Of a DNA stretch of 19,143 bases, positions 7,034 to 14,299 are shown piece after piece. The notes beneath the pieces were generated by a model. The model had not been told where the DNA came from, did no database searches, and saw only the letters and a list, made by a program, of their open reading frames with translations. The first letter of the stretch is position 1; each line of letters opens with the position of its first letter. The position numbers were made by a program, and so were the translations under genes. The stretch is from an uncultured Bacteroidales bacterium (GTDB taxonomy: Bacteria; Bacteroidota; Bacteroidia; Bacteroidales; Muribaculaceae), in contig URNY01000039.1 of assembly GCA_900549375.1 (NCBI GenBank), positions 1-19,143 on the forward strand, read 5' to 3'.

Positions 7034-9274
7034 ATGGACAAATATCGCATTTATTTGATCATAGCAGCAATTGCTGTCACATCGTTTACGACATACGCGG
7101 CCGGAACGCCAGTTTACAAAGACGCCTCACGATCTCTTGATGAAAGAGTTGAAGATGCTTTGTCGCGAATGACTACCCGGGAGAAGATCAACATAATTCA
7201 TGCCCAGTCGAAATTCAGTTCGCCGGGAGTACCCAGACTCGGTATACCCGAACTCTGGACCGATGACGGCCCTCACGGCGTCAGACCCGATGTGCTGTGG
7301 GACCAATGGAAACAGGCCGGACATACCAACGATTCATGCGTAGCATTTCCCGCACTTACATGTCTCGCTGCCACCTGGAATCCGGAGACAGCCAGGCTTT
7401 ATGGGAAAGCCCTCGGCGAAGAGGCCCGTTACCGCGGGAAAGATGTGATTTTAGGCCCAGGTGTGAATATATACAGGACTCCTCTTAACGGACGGAATTT
7501 CGAATATATGGGTGAGGATCCGTTTTTGGCTTCCAAAATGGTAGTGCCCTATATCGATGGGCTGCAGAGTTGTGGAGTTGCGGCATGCGTGAAACATTTC
7601 GCACTCAATAACAACGAAGTTAATCGCCACACCACCAACGTAATCGTAGACGACCGCACTCTTTACGAGATATATCTGCCGGCTTTTAAAGCGGCTGTTC
7701 AGAAAGGTAAGGCATGGTCGATCATGGGAGCCTACAATCTTTATCGCGATGAGCATCTGTGCCATAATGATAGAATGCTCAATCAGATTCTAAAGAAAGA
7801 ATGGAATTTCGACGGAGCCGTAATCAGCGACTGGGGAGGGACCCATGATACAGAGCAGGCAATCTTCAATGGTCTTGATCTCGAATTCGGCACCTGGACA
7901 AACGGTTTGTCGGCCGGTGCGAGCAATGCTTACGACAATTATTATATGGCTTCTCCATATTTCCGAATGATCGCAGAAGGCAAAACCGGTACTAAAGAAT
8001 TGGATGACAAAGCACGCAGAGTGCTCAGACTGATCATGCGGACCGCAATGGCCAATTGTATCGACAACGGCTCCTTATGCAGTGAAGAACATTATGCGGC
8101 CGCACGCCGCATAGGAAACGAAGGGATAGTCCTTCTGCGCAATGATCGGCACCTGTTGCCTATTAGAAGCGCTGAGGGCAAACGTATTCTCGTGGTTGGA
8201 GAGAACGCTGTCAAAATGATGACCGTAGGCGGCGGAAGTTCATCTCTGAAGGTACAGCACGAAATTTCCCCGCTTGCCGGTATCATGGCGGCCGCAGCCT
8301 CAAGGGGCATCGAAGTTGAATATTGCCGTGGTTATGTAGGGGATGTGTCCGGCGAATATAATGGTGTGGTGACGGGACAGAATCTGGCTGACAACCGCTC
8401 GCCCCGGGAACTCATTTCCGAAGCGACGGATAAAGCGGCGAAAGCCGACTATGTGATCTTTATAGGGGGCCTGAACAAAAGCGCAGGTCAGGACTGTGAG
8501 GATTCCGACCGAAGCGGTCTTGGCCTCCCCTACGGACAGGACGATGTGATTGTGGCTCTTGCAAAGGCCAATCCGAATCTCATTGTAGTGAACATCAGCG
8601 GGAATGCTGTGGCTATGCCTTGGGTTAAAAGCGTGCCGTCGATTCTACAGGCCTGGTTTCTCGGATCAGAGTGCGGCAACTCGATAGCAGATATTCTGTT
8701 CGGCGTGGCGAATCCGTCGGGCAAACTTCCATTCACCTTCCCTGCAAGACTTGAGGATAGTCCCGCCCATGCATCAGGAGCATATCCCGGGATAAAACGG
8801 GAAGACTCCGACATTGTCGACCTTGAATATAAAGAGGGCATATTTGTCGGTTACCGCTGGTATGAAAAAAAGAAAATTAAACCTCTTTTCGCATTTGGCC
8901 ACGGATTGAGCTATACTGATTTCAAATTCGGCAAAGCTTCCGCCGATAAAACTTCAGTCACAGGCGATGACATTGTGACAATATCCGTTCCGGTTACGAA
9001 TACAGGTTCCGTAGCGGGTGCGGAAGTTGTTCAGCTTTACATAAACGACCCGAAATGCAGCGTAAGCCGTCCCGCAAAAGAGCTCAAAGGTTTTGCCCGG
9101 GTATACCTTCTTCCGGGGGAGACCAAAACCGTTTCAATATCAGTCGACAAAGCAGCTTTGAGTTATTTCGATGCCGAAAGGCATGAATGGGTGGCAGAAC
9201 CCGGACAGTTCGAGGCAATGGTCGGACCGGCTTCCGATGACATCAGATCCAACGTTAAATTTAATCTGCAATGA
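7034..9274 (+). CDS. GH3 family beta-glucosidase, periplasmic (first of two)
   Basis: This exo-acting glycosidase should release glucose from the non-reducing end of imported beta-gluco-oligosaccharides. A Sec signal peptide (hydrophobic 7-20, likely cleavage near TYAA, residue 23) without a lipobox predicts a periplasmic protein. The (beta/alpha)8 domain has TDDGPHGVRPD (76-86), GRNFEYMGEDP (153-163), KHF (187-189) and the nucleophile motif AVISDWGGTH with D266. In the alpha/beta-sandwich domain the usual ExxDRxxLxLP motif appears as CEDSDRSGLGLP, making E489 the likely acid/base. The C-terminal third ends in the fibronectin-III-like domain of GH3 enzymes (~645-735, VPVTNTGSVAGAEVVQLYI). At 746 residues it is full length. 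It belongs to a different GH3 subgroup from the next gene, so the two may split substrates by linkage or chain length. The next gene overlaps its stop by 4 bp. Confidence 0.94.
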   Translation: MDKYRIYLIIAAIAVTSFTTYAAGTPVYKDASRSLDERVEDALSRMTTREKINIIHAQSKFSSPGVPRLGIPELWTDDGPHGVRPDVLWDQWKQAGHTNDSCVAFPALTCLAATWNPETARLYGKALGEEARYRGKDVILGPGVNIYRTPLNGRNFEYMGEDPFLASKMVVPYIDGLQSCGVAACVKHFALNNNEVNRHTTNVIVDDRTLYEIYLPAFKAAVQKGKAWSIMGAYNLYRDEHLCHNDRMLNQILKKEWNFDGAVISDWGGTHDTEQAIFNGLDLEFGTWTNGLSAGASNAYDNYYMASPYFRMIAEGKTGTKELDDKARRVLRLIMRTAMANCIDNGSLCSEEHYAAARRIGNEGIVLLRNDRHLLPIRSAEGKRILVVGENAVKMMTVGGGSSSLKVQHEISPLAGIMAAAASRGIEVEYCRGYVGDVSGEYNGVVTGQNLADNRSPRELISEATDKAAKADYVIFIGGLNKSAGQDCEDSDRSGLGLPYGQDDVIVALAKANPNLIVVNISGNAVAMPWVKSVPSILQAWFLGSECGNSIADILFGVANPSGKLPFTFPARLEDSPAHASGAYPGIKREDSDIVDLEYKEGIFVGYRWYEKKKIKPLFAFGHGLSYTDFKFGKASADKTSVTGDDIVTISVPVTNTGSVAGAEVVQLYINDPKCSVSRPAKELKGFARVYLLPGETKTVSISVDKAALSYFDAERHEWVAEPGQFEAMVGPASDDIRSNVKFNLQ

Positions 9275-11565
9275 AAATCAGAAATATATTTTTGGCATCG
9301 CTCACACTTTTGCCGGTGTCCGTTATGGCCACAATTCCTTCAACGAAAGCTGAAAAGGAGAAGATGGACAGATTCGTCTCGGCTCTGATGGAGAAGATGA
9401 CTCTCGATGAAAAACTCGGACAAATCAATCTTCCCCCATCCGATGACATTGTCACGGGTAAAGCAGTCGACAGCCATATCGGCGCCGGCGTTGCCGCAGG
9501 TACTGTCGGTGGCACCTTCAACATAAAAGGTGCTGAAAAAATCCGCGAGCTTCAACGCATAGCTGTAGAAGAATCGCGTCTTGGCATTCCTCTTCTTATC
9601 GGCATGGATGTGATTCATGGATATGAGACCGTGTTTCCCATTCCTTTGGCTCTGTCTTGCACGTGGAATCTTGATGCAATAGAGAGATCAGCACGCATCG
9701 CAGCTCGCGAGATGTCAGCTTCCGGGGTGAATTGGACATTCAGCCCGATGGTCGACATAAGCCGGGATCCACGGTGGGGACGTGTTTCTGAAGGTGGTGG
9801 AGAGGATCCATGGCTTGGCTCAAGAATAGCTCAGGCTATGGTCCGAGGCTATCAGGGCAAGAACCTGAGTGCCGATTCCGAAGTGATGGCATGCGTCAAA
9901 CATTTCGCTCTATATGGCGCCTCTGAAGCGGGTCGTGACTACAACACGGTGGATATGAGTCGGTATAGAATGTATAATGAGTATTTTCCTCCTTATAAGA
10001 GCGCTGTCGATGCCGGGTGCGCATCTGTGATGTCATCATTCAATCTCGTCGATGGGATACCGGCAACTGAAAACAGATGGCTTCTTGATGATGTACTCCG
10101 CAAACAATGGAATTTCGATGGTTTCGTTGTGACCGACTATGGGTCGATAGGGGAAATTGAAGTGCACGGTCTTGAAAAACTCCCGGAAGCTTCTGTCCGC
10201 TCGTTGAAAGCCGGCACAGACATGGATATGTGCTCTTTCGGTTTTATCGGCACACTGAAACAAAGCCTTGAAAACGGAAAGATAAGTATGGATGATATCG
10301 ACAGGGCCGTGCGCCGCGTTCTCGAAGCGAAGTATAAACTCGGCCTGTTCGACAATCCGTATAAGTACAACGATGTGACGAGAGAGAAAAAAGAAGTTTA
10401 TACAGATGCCAACAGAAATGCGGCAAGAGAAATCGCCACTCAGTCTTTTGTCCTTCTCAAAAACGAGAATGATCTGATGCCGCTGGAAAAGAAAGGTAAG
10501 ATTGCTCTTATCGGCCCCCTCGCCAACAGCGCCTCGAATATGCCCGGAACATGGAGTGTCGCTGCCGTTCCTTCAAAATACAAAACACTGAAGCAAGGAT
10601 TTGAAGACGCATTGAGAGGAAAGGCTGAACTGCTTTATGCCAAGGGATGCAATCTGTACGAGAGTCCTGAACTTGAAGCCGCCTGCACCGTATTCGGTCA
10701 TGAAATGCGCGATCAGAGAAGTGAAAGGGAACTGCTCGATGAAGCCATGGATATGGCTGTGAAAGCTGATGTCATTGTGATGGCCATGGGCGAAGCTTCT
10801 GAATCGAGCGGCGAATCATCATCAAAAACCGATCTTACCCTTCCCGCCACCCAAAGGAGGCTTCTCGAATCGATTCTGTCGATTGGCAAACCGGTGGTTA
10901 TGCTCAATTTTGCCGGCCGTCCTACCGTGCTCAAATGGGAATCGGAAAATATCCCGGCGATTCTCAACGTATGGTTCGGTGGATCTGAAGCCGCGGATGC
11001 CATAGCCGATGTCGTTTTCGGCGATGTCTCCCCCTCCGGAAAATTGACAATGTCAATGCCTGTGAATGTAGGTCAGATACCTGTCTATTACAATCACCTT
11101 AATACCGGACGGCCCAAAAACGCCGACAACCCGGCATTCCAGAAATACCGCTCCAATTATATTGACGCTCCAAACGAGCCACTGTATCCTTTCGGCTACG
11201 GATTAAGCTACACTGAATTCAAATACAGCGATTTCGCTCTTGATAATGACAGTATGGCTGCCGACGGAAAGCTCACCGCAACTATCAAGGTTACGAACAC
11301 CGGCAAAAGGGCCGGCGACGAGGTGGTGCAGTTCTACATCCGTGATGTAGAGGGTTCAGTGGCTCGTCCTGTCAAGGAACTCAAGCACTTCGAAAGAATA
11401 TCACTCAACCCGGGAGAAAGCAAGACGGTAAAGTTTACAATAACACCCGAAATTCTTAAATTTTACGATTATAACCTCGATTATGTGGCCGAACCGGGAG
11501 AATTCAGAGTCATGGCAGGTCCCGACAGCCGTCGCCTTTCAGAGCTCTCCTTCCGACTGCTTTGA
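9271..11565 (+). CDS. bglX: GH3 family periplasmic beta-glucosidase, BglX-like (second of two)
   Basis: This is a 764-residue GH3 enzyme resembling E. coli BglX in length and layout, expected to hydrolyse beta-gluco-oligosaccharides in the periplasm. The signal peptide has likely cleavage after VMA (residue 20) and no lipobox. Domain marks in order: GMDVIHGYETVFPIPLAL (111-128), SPMVDISRDPRWGR (158-171), VKHFA (209-213), the nucleophile motif FVVTDYGSIG with D289, and SGESSSKTDLTLP (513-525), where E515 or a nearby Glu would be the acid/base. PLYPFGYGLSYTEF then leads into a C-terminal fibronectin-III-like domain. The ATG overlaps the upstream TGA as ATGA, which argues for translational coupling and fixes the start. 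The gene closes the PUL, and convergent terminator structures follow. The symbol is given by resemblance; the natural substrate here is probably a beta-1,3- or mixed-linkage fragment. Confidence 0.93.
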   Translation: MKIRNIFLASLTLLPVSVMATIPSTKAEKEKMDRFVSALMEKMTLDEKLGQINLPPSDDIVTGKAVDSHIGAGVAAGTVGGTFNIKGAEKIRELQRIAVEESRLGIPLLIGMDVIHGYETVFPIPLALSCTWNLDAIERSARIAAREMSASGVNWTFSPMVDISRDPRWGRVSEGGGEDPWLGSRIAQAMVRGYQGKNLSADSEVMACVKHFALYGASEAGRDYNTVDMSRYRMYNEYFPPYKSAVDAGCASVMSSFNLVDGIPATENRWLLDDVLRKQWNFDGFVVTDYGSIGEIEVHGLEKLPEASVRSLKAGTDMDMCSFGFIGTLKQSLENGKISMDDIDRAVRRVLEAKYKLGLFDNPYKYNDVTREKKEVYTDANRNAAREIATQSFVLLKNENDLMPLEKKGKIALIGPLANSASNMPGTWSVAAVPSKYKTLKQGFEDALRGKAELLYAKGCNLYESPELEAACTVFGHEMRDQRSERELLDEAMDMAVKADVIVMAMGEASESSGESSSKTDLTLPATQRRLLESILSIGKPVVMLNFAGRPTVLKWESENIPAILNVWFGGSEAADAIADVVFGDVSPSGKLTMSMPVNVGQIPVYYNHLNTGRPKNADNPAFQKYRSNYIDAPNEPLYPFGYGLSYTEFKYSDFALDNDSMAADGKLTATIKVTNTGKRAGDEVVQFYIRDVEGSVARPVKELKHFERISLNPGESKTVKFTITPEILKFYDYNLDYVAEPGEFRVMAGPDSRRLSELSFRLL

Positions 11566-11571
11566 TTACAT

Positions 11572-11613
11572 TAAGAAACCGTGTAGACACTTTCTAAGTT
11601 AATAGGTTTCTTA
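11572..11613 (+). terminator. AT-rich inverted repeat downstream of the PUL, with an alternative overlapping hairpin
   Basis: TAAGAAACC (11572-11580) is perfectly complementary to GGTTTCTTA (11605-11613), with a 24-nt loop. A competing hairpin is possible: TTCTAAG (11592-11598) with CTTAGAA (11610-11616). The two share bases and cannot form together. No T-run follows, so this is more likely a 3'-end stabilising or processing structure than the terminator itself, which lies 30 bp further on. Confidence 0.4.
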
Positions 11614-11642
11614 GAATCAGTTCACATTGTCACATAGACAGT

Positions 11643-11685
11643 TAAAAGAGGGTATGCCAAATTGATTCCGGTATACCCTCTTTTA
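11643..11685. terminator. Strong bidirectional rho-independent terminator between GH3 and nth
   Basis: TAAAAGAGGGTATGCC (11643-11658) pairs with GGTATACCCTCTTTTA (11670-11685) over 16 bp with one G-U wobble and an 11-nt loop. The A-run at the left edge and T-run at the right edge make it a terminator in both directions. It sits between two convergent genes, ending transcription of the PUL from the left and of pheS-nth from the right. Confidence 0.9.
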
Positions 11686-11701
11686 CATTACTGTCCGGTT
11701 C

Positions 11702-12349
11702 TTATTCTTGTTCTTGCGTTTTGTTGTAACTTTTGCAATACTCCCTTACTACACACTCTAAGCATTCCGGTTTACGGGCCTTGCAGACATAGCGGCCATG
11801 GAGGATAAGCCAGTGATGGGCAATCGGTACAATCTCTTCGGGGATATGCTTCATCAGCGTCCGTTCTGTTTCGAGAGGTGTCTTGGAGTTATTTGTGAGA
11901 CCGAGCCGATTGCTCACCCTGAATACATGCGTATCTACGGCCATGGCGGCCTTGTTCCATACCACGGCGAGCATCACGTTGGCGGTTTTCCGCCCCACTC
12001 CGGGCAATTTCATGAGATTATCGATATCCGAGGGCATCTCGCCGCTGAATTCTTCCGTCAGCACGCGCGCCGCTTTGATAAGATGGCGCGATTTATTATT
12101 GGGAAATGTCACGCTCTTGATATATCCGAACACTTCTTCTTCCGTGGCGGCTGCAAGCGATGCCGGATCCGGGAATCGTTCGAACAGAGCCGGAGTAACC
12201 ATATTGATGCGTTTGTCGGTGCACTGTGCCGACAATATCACGGCCAATAACAGATGAAACGGAGTGTCATAATGTAACTCCGTTTCAGCTGTAGGCATGC
12301 TTTGGCTGAACGCCGAAATCACGCCTTCATATCTCTCTTTTATCGTCAT
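11702..12349 (-). CDS. nth: Endonuclease III (bifunctional DNA glycosylase/AP lyase)
   Basis: This base-excision repair enzyme removes oxidised pyrimidines and cuts abasic sites. At 215 residues it is the usual length. The helix-hairpin-helix is LPGVGRKTANV (115-125) with the Schiff-base lysine K121. The catalytic aspartate is D139 in AVDTHVFRVSNR. The C-terminal [4Fe-4S] cluster has the exact spacing C-x6-C-x2-C-x5-C (Cys189, 196, 199, 205). ILSAQCTDKRIN (38-49) is also a family signature. Its ATG overlaps the pheS stop by one base (TAATG), so translation is probably coupled and transcription shared with pheS. Nothing is missing or unusual in the protein. Confidence 0.97.
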   Translation of the reverse strand: MTIKERYEGVISAFSQSMPTAETELHYDTPFHLLLAVILSAQCTDKRINMVTPALFERFPDPASLAAATEEEVFGYIKSVTFPNNKSRHLIKAARVLTEEFSGEMPSDIDNLMKLPGVGRKTANVMLAVVWNKAAMAVDTHVFRVSNRLGLTNNSKTPLETERTLMKHIPEEIVPIAHHWLILHGRYVCKARKPECLECVVREYCKSYNKTQEQE

Positions 12350-13374
12350 TATCTCGCAGACTCGAATTCGCGGAGGAACCGCACGTCGTTTTCACTGAAC
12401 ATCCGGAGATCCTTCACTTTATATTTAAGATTTGTGATGCGCTCGATACCCATTCCGAATGCATAACCGGTATAGACTTCAGGATCAATTCCGCAAGCTT
12501 TCAAAACATTGGGGTCTACCATTCCGCATCCCAATATCTCTACCCAGCCTGTGCCTTTACAGAATGCGCAGCCTTTGCCGCCGCAGATATCGCAACTGAT
12601 ATCCATCTCGGCCGAAGGCTCGGTGAAGGGGAAATATGAGGGACGGAGACGTATCTTTGTCTCTGGTCCGAACATCTGGCGTGCGAATCCGAGCAAAACC
12701 TGTTTCAGATCGGCAAAGGAGACATTCTTGTCGATGTAAAGTCCTTCTACCTGATGAAAGAAGCAGTGGGCGCGGGCGGAAATTGCCTCGTTGCGGTAAA
12801 CACGGCCCGGACAGACTATGCGGATCGGAGGCTGAGTCTTTTCCATCACGCGCGTCTGAACCGACGATGTGTGCGTGCGCAGCAAGATATCGGTGATATT
12901 GCGCGATATGAAAAATGTATCCTGCATATCGCGTGCCGGATGGTCGGGCGGGAAATTCAGAGATTCGAAAACATGCCAGTCATCCTCTATCTCGGGACCC
13001 TCGGCTATAGTGAACCCCATGCCGGCAAATATTCTCAGCATCTCGTCCTTTACGAGCGAAAGCGGATGACGCGTTCCGAGTTCATAGGGAGTGGCCGTAC
13101 GCGTAAGATCAAGCTCCTCCATGCCGGCTTCTGATTTCTCGGCAAAGCCCTCTTTCAAGGCGGCGATCTTCTCTGTGGCGAAATTCTTCAAGTCGTTGAT
13201 TTTCTGACCCACCTCCCGTTTCTGTTCTGCCGGGACATTCCTGAAATCGGCCATCAGCAACGAAATTGCGCCTTTCTTGCTGAGATATTTTATACGAAAT
13301 TCCTCTACTTCAGCCGGTGTCGTTGCTGTAGCAGAGCTTATCTCCTCTTTTAATGCCTTTATCCTTTCGAGCAT
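12349..13374 (-). CDS. pheS: Phenylalanyl-tRNA synthetase alpha subunit
   Basis: This is the catalytic subunit of the class II (alpha-beta)2 enzyme that charges tRNA-Phe; the beta subunit gene (pheT) is not in the window. It is 341 residues, close to the usual length. The N-terminal ~85 residues are the coiled-coil tRNA-binding arm. Motif 2 is PGRVYRNEAISARAHCFFHQ (189-208), and motif 3 is GYAFGMGIERI (303-313) with the specificity alanine at A305. Between SAEMDI and GWVEILGCGMVDPNVL there is an insert with four cysteines spaced CxxC-x4-CxxC (Cys261, 264, 269, 272), a zinc-knuckle-like element absent from the E. coli protein as I recall it. The gene is first in a two-gene operon with nth and has a good promoter about 25 bp upstream of its start. 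Confidence 0.97.
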   Translation of the reverse strand: MLERIKALKEEISSATATTPAEVEEFRIKYLSKKGAISLLMADFRNVPAEQKREVGQKINDLKNFATEKIAALKEGFAEKSEAGMEELDLTRTATPYELGTRHPLSLVKDEMLRIFAGMGFTIAEGPEIEDDWHVFESLNFPPDHPARDMQDTFFISRNITDILLRTHTSSVQTRVMEKTQPPIRIVCPGRVYRNEAISARAHCFFHQVEGLYIDKNVSFADLKQVLLGFARQMFGPETKIRLRPSYFPFTEPSAEMDISCDICGGKGCAFCKGTGWVEILGCGMVDPNVLKACGIDPEVYTGYAFGMGIERITNLKYKVKDLRMFSENDVRFLREFESAR

Positions 13375-13398
13375 AATTGTAGTCTACTTATTTGAATG

Positions 13399-13431
13399 CA
13401 AATTTACAAAAAATTACCCAATTTTATGAAA
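13399..13431 (-). promoter_or_regulatory. Bacteroidota-type promoter for pheS-nth
   Basis: Read on the minus strand, TAAATTTG (13399-13406) is a perfect match to the -7 consensus TAnnTTTG. TTTC (13428-13431) lies 21 bp upstream as a 3-of-4 match to the -33 TTTG. The expected transcription start near 13392-13394 leaves a short leader of about 20 nt before the pheS ATG at 13374. Confidence 0.6.
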
Positions 13432-13488
13432 CTTCCACTCCTTTGTTGTTTAATATATAAAATTCTCAAAAAAAATATTGTTGAAATT

Positions 13489-14220
13489 ATGGAAAACAAA
13501 GAAACCTGCCGCGCGGGCGGCTTAATATCCTCCTGGGTGCCGGCTCTGCTCATCGGAATCGGTCTCACTCTTCTCGGAGTGTTTATAAGTCAGGGATTCG
13601 GCCGTATCTCTTCTAATCAGAGGGTGGTGACCGTGCGCGGTTTATGCGAACGTGAATATGAAGCTAATAAAGTGACCTGGCCGATTGTCAGCAAAGCTGC
13701 CGGCGATGATCTTACAGCTCTATATACTCAGGTTGAAACCACCAACAATGCAATCACTTCATTCCTTAAGTCAAATGGTATCTCTGAATCCGAGTATTCG
13801 GTGAATGCTCCTAAGGTAGTCGACATGAGGGCTGATTCCTATGGCGGCAACGCTCCCTATCGCTATTCGGTCACTACAGTTGTTGTTGTCACTTCTTCGC
13901 AGGTCAAGAAAATCAACGCCCTGATGGAGAAACAGACACAACTCATGCAACAGGGAATCGCCATCGTAGCCGGCGATTATAACTACCAGACGCTCTATGA
14001 ATTCACAGACCTCAACAAAGTGAAACCGTCAATGATAGCTGACGCCACGAAAAACGCCCGTCAGGCTGCCAACAAATTTGCCGAAGACTCTGAATCGAAA
14101 CTCGGCAAAATCAAATCGGCCTCTCAGGGCCAGTTCTCCATCGAAGACCGCGACCAATATACTCCTTACATAAAACGTGTGCGCGTAGTATCAACCATTC
14201 AGTATTACCTTAAAGATTGA
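13489..14220 (+). CDS. SIMPL domain (DUF541) membrane-anchored protein of unknown function
   Basis: This is a 243-residue protein with one N-terminal membrane segment (about residues 15-35, VPALLIGIGLTLLGVFISQG) and a periplasm-facing SIMPL/DUF541 domain. Family features are VVTVRGLCEREYEANKVTW, the stretch SEYSVNAPKVVDM, and the late block DATKNARQAANKFAEDS. The domain is widespread, with no agreed biochemical role; members have been linked to envelope or oxidative stress. I chose the ATG at 13489 because the in-frame ATG at 13396 would add 31 low-complexity, K/I/L-rich residues that overlap the likely pheS promoter. The start MENKETC is followed by the expected short cytoplasmic tail and membrane anchor. 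It is divergent from pheS and stands alone, ending at a bidirectional terminator. Confidence 0.88.
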   Translation: MENKETCRAGGLISSWVPALLIGIGLTLLGVFISQGFGRISSNQRVVTVRGLCEREYEANKVTWPIVSKAAGDDLTALYTQVETTNNAITSFLKSNGISESEYSVNAPKVVDMRADSYGGNAPYRYSVTTVVVVTSSQVKKINALMEKQTQLMQQGIAIVAGDYNYQTLYEFTDLNKVKPSMIADATKNARQAANKFAEDSESKLGKIKSASQGQFSIEDRDQYTPYIKRVRVVSTIQYYLKD

Positions 14221-14247
14221 TTTTATAACTAAGGCATCGTTCAATAA

Positions 14248-14279
14248 AAAAGGTCGGCCCGAATCCGGGTCGACCTTTT
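14248..14279. terminator. Bidirectional rho-independent terminator between the SIMPL gene and nifJ
   Basis: AAAAGGTCGGCCCG (14248-14261) pairs with CGGGTCGACCTTTT (14266-14279) over 14 bp with one G-U wobble, closed by a 4-nt loop AATC. The A-run and T-run at the edges make it functional in both directions. It separates the convergent SIMPL gene (ends 14220) and nifJ (ends 14300). Confidence 0.92.
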
Positions 14280-14299
14280 ATCGTCTATAGAAACCTCGC

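Noticed and set aside
11566..11701. Small gene, tRNA or attachment site in the convergent gap
   Set aside because: Only inverted repeats are visible; there is no open frame of sensible length and no tRNA-like folding.
13396..13488. N-terminal extension of the SIMPL protein from the ATG at 13396
   Set aside because: The 31 extra residues are low-complexity and overlap the likely pheS promoter; the ATG at 13489 gives a normal anchor topology.
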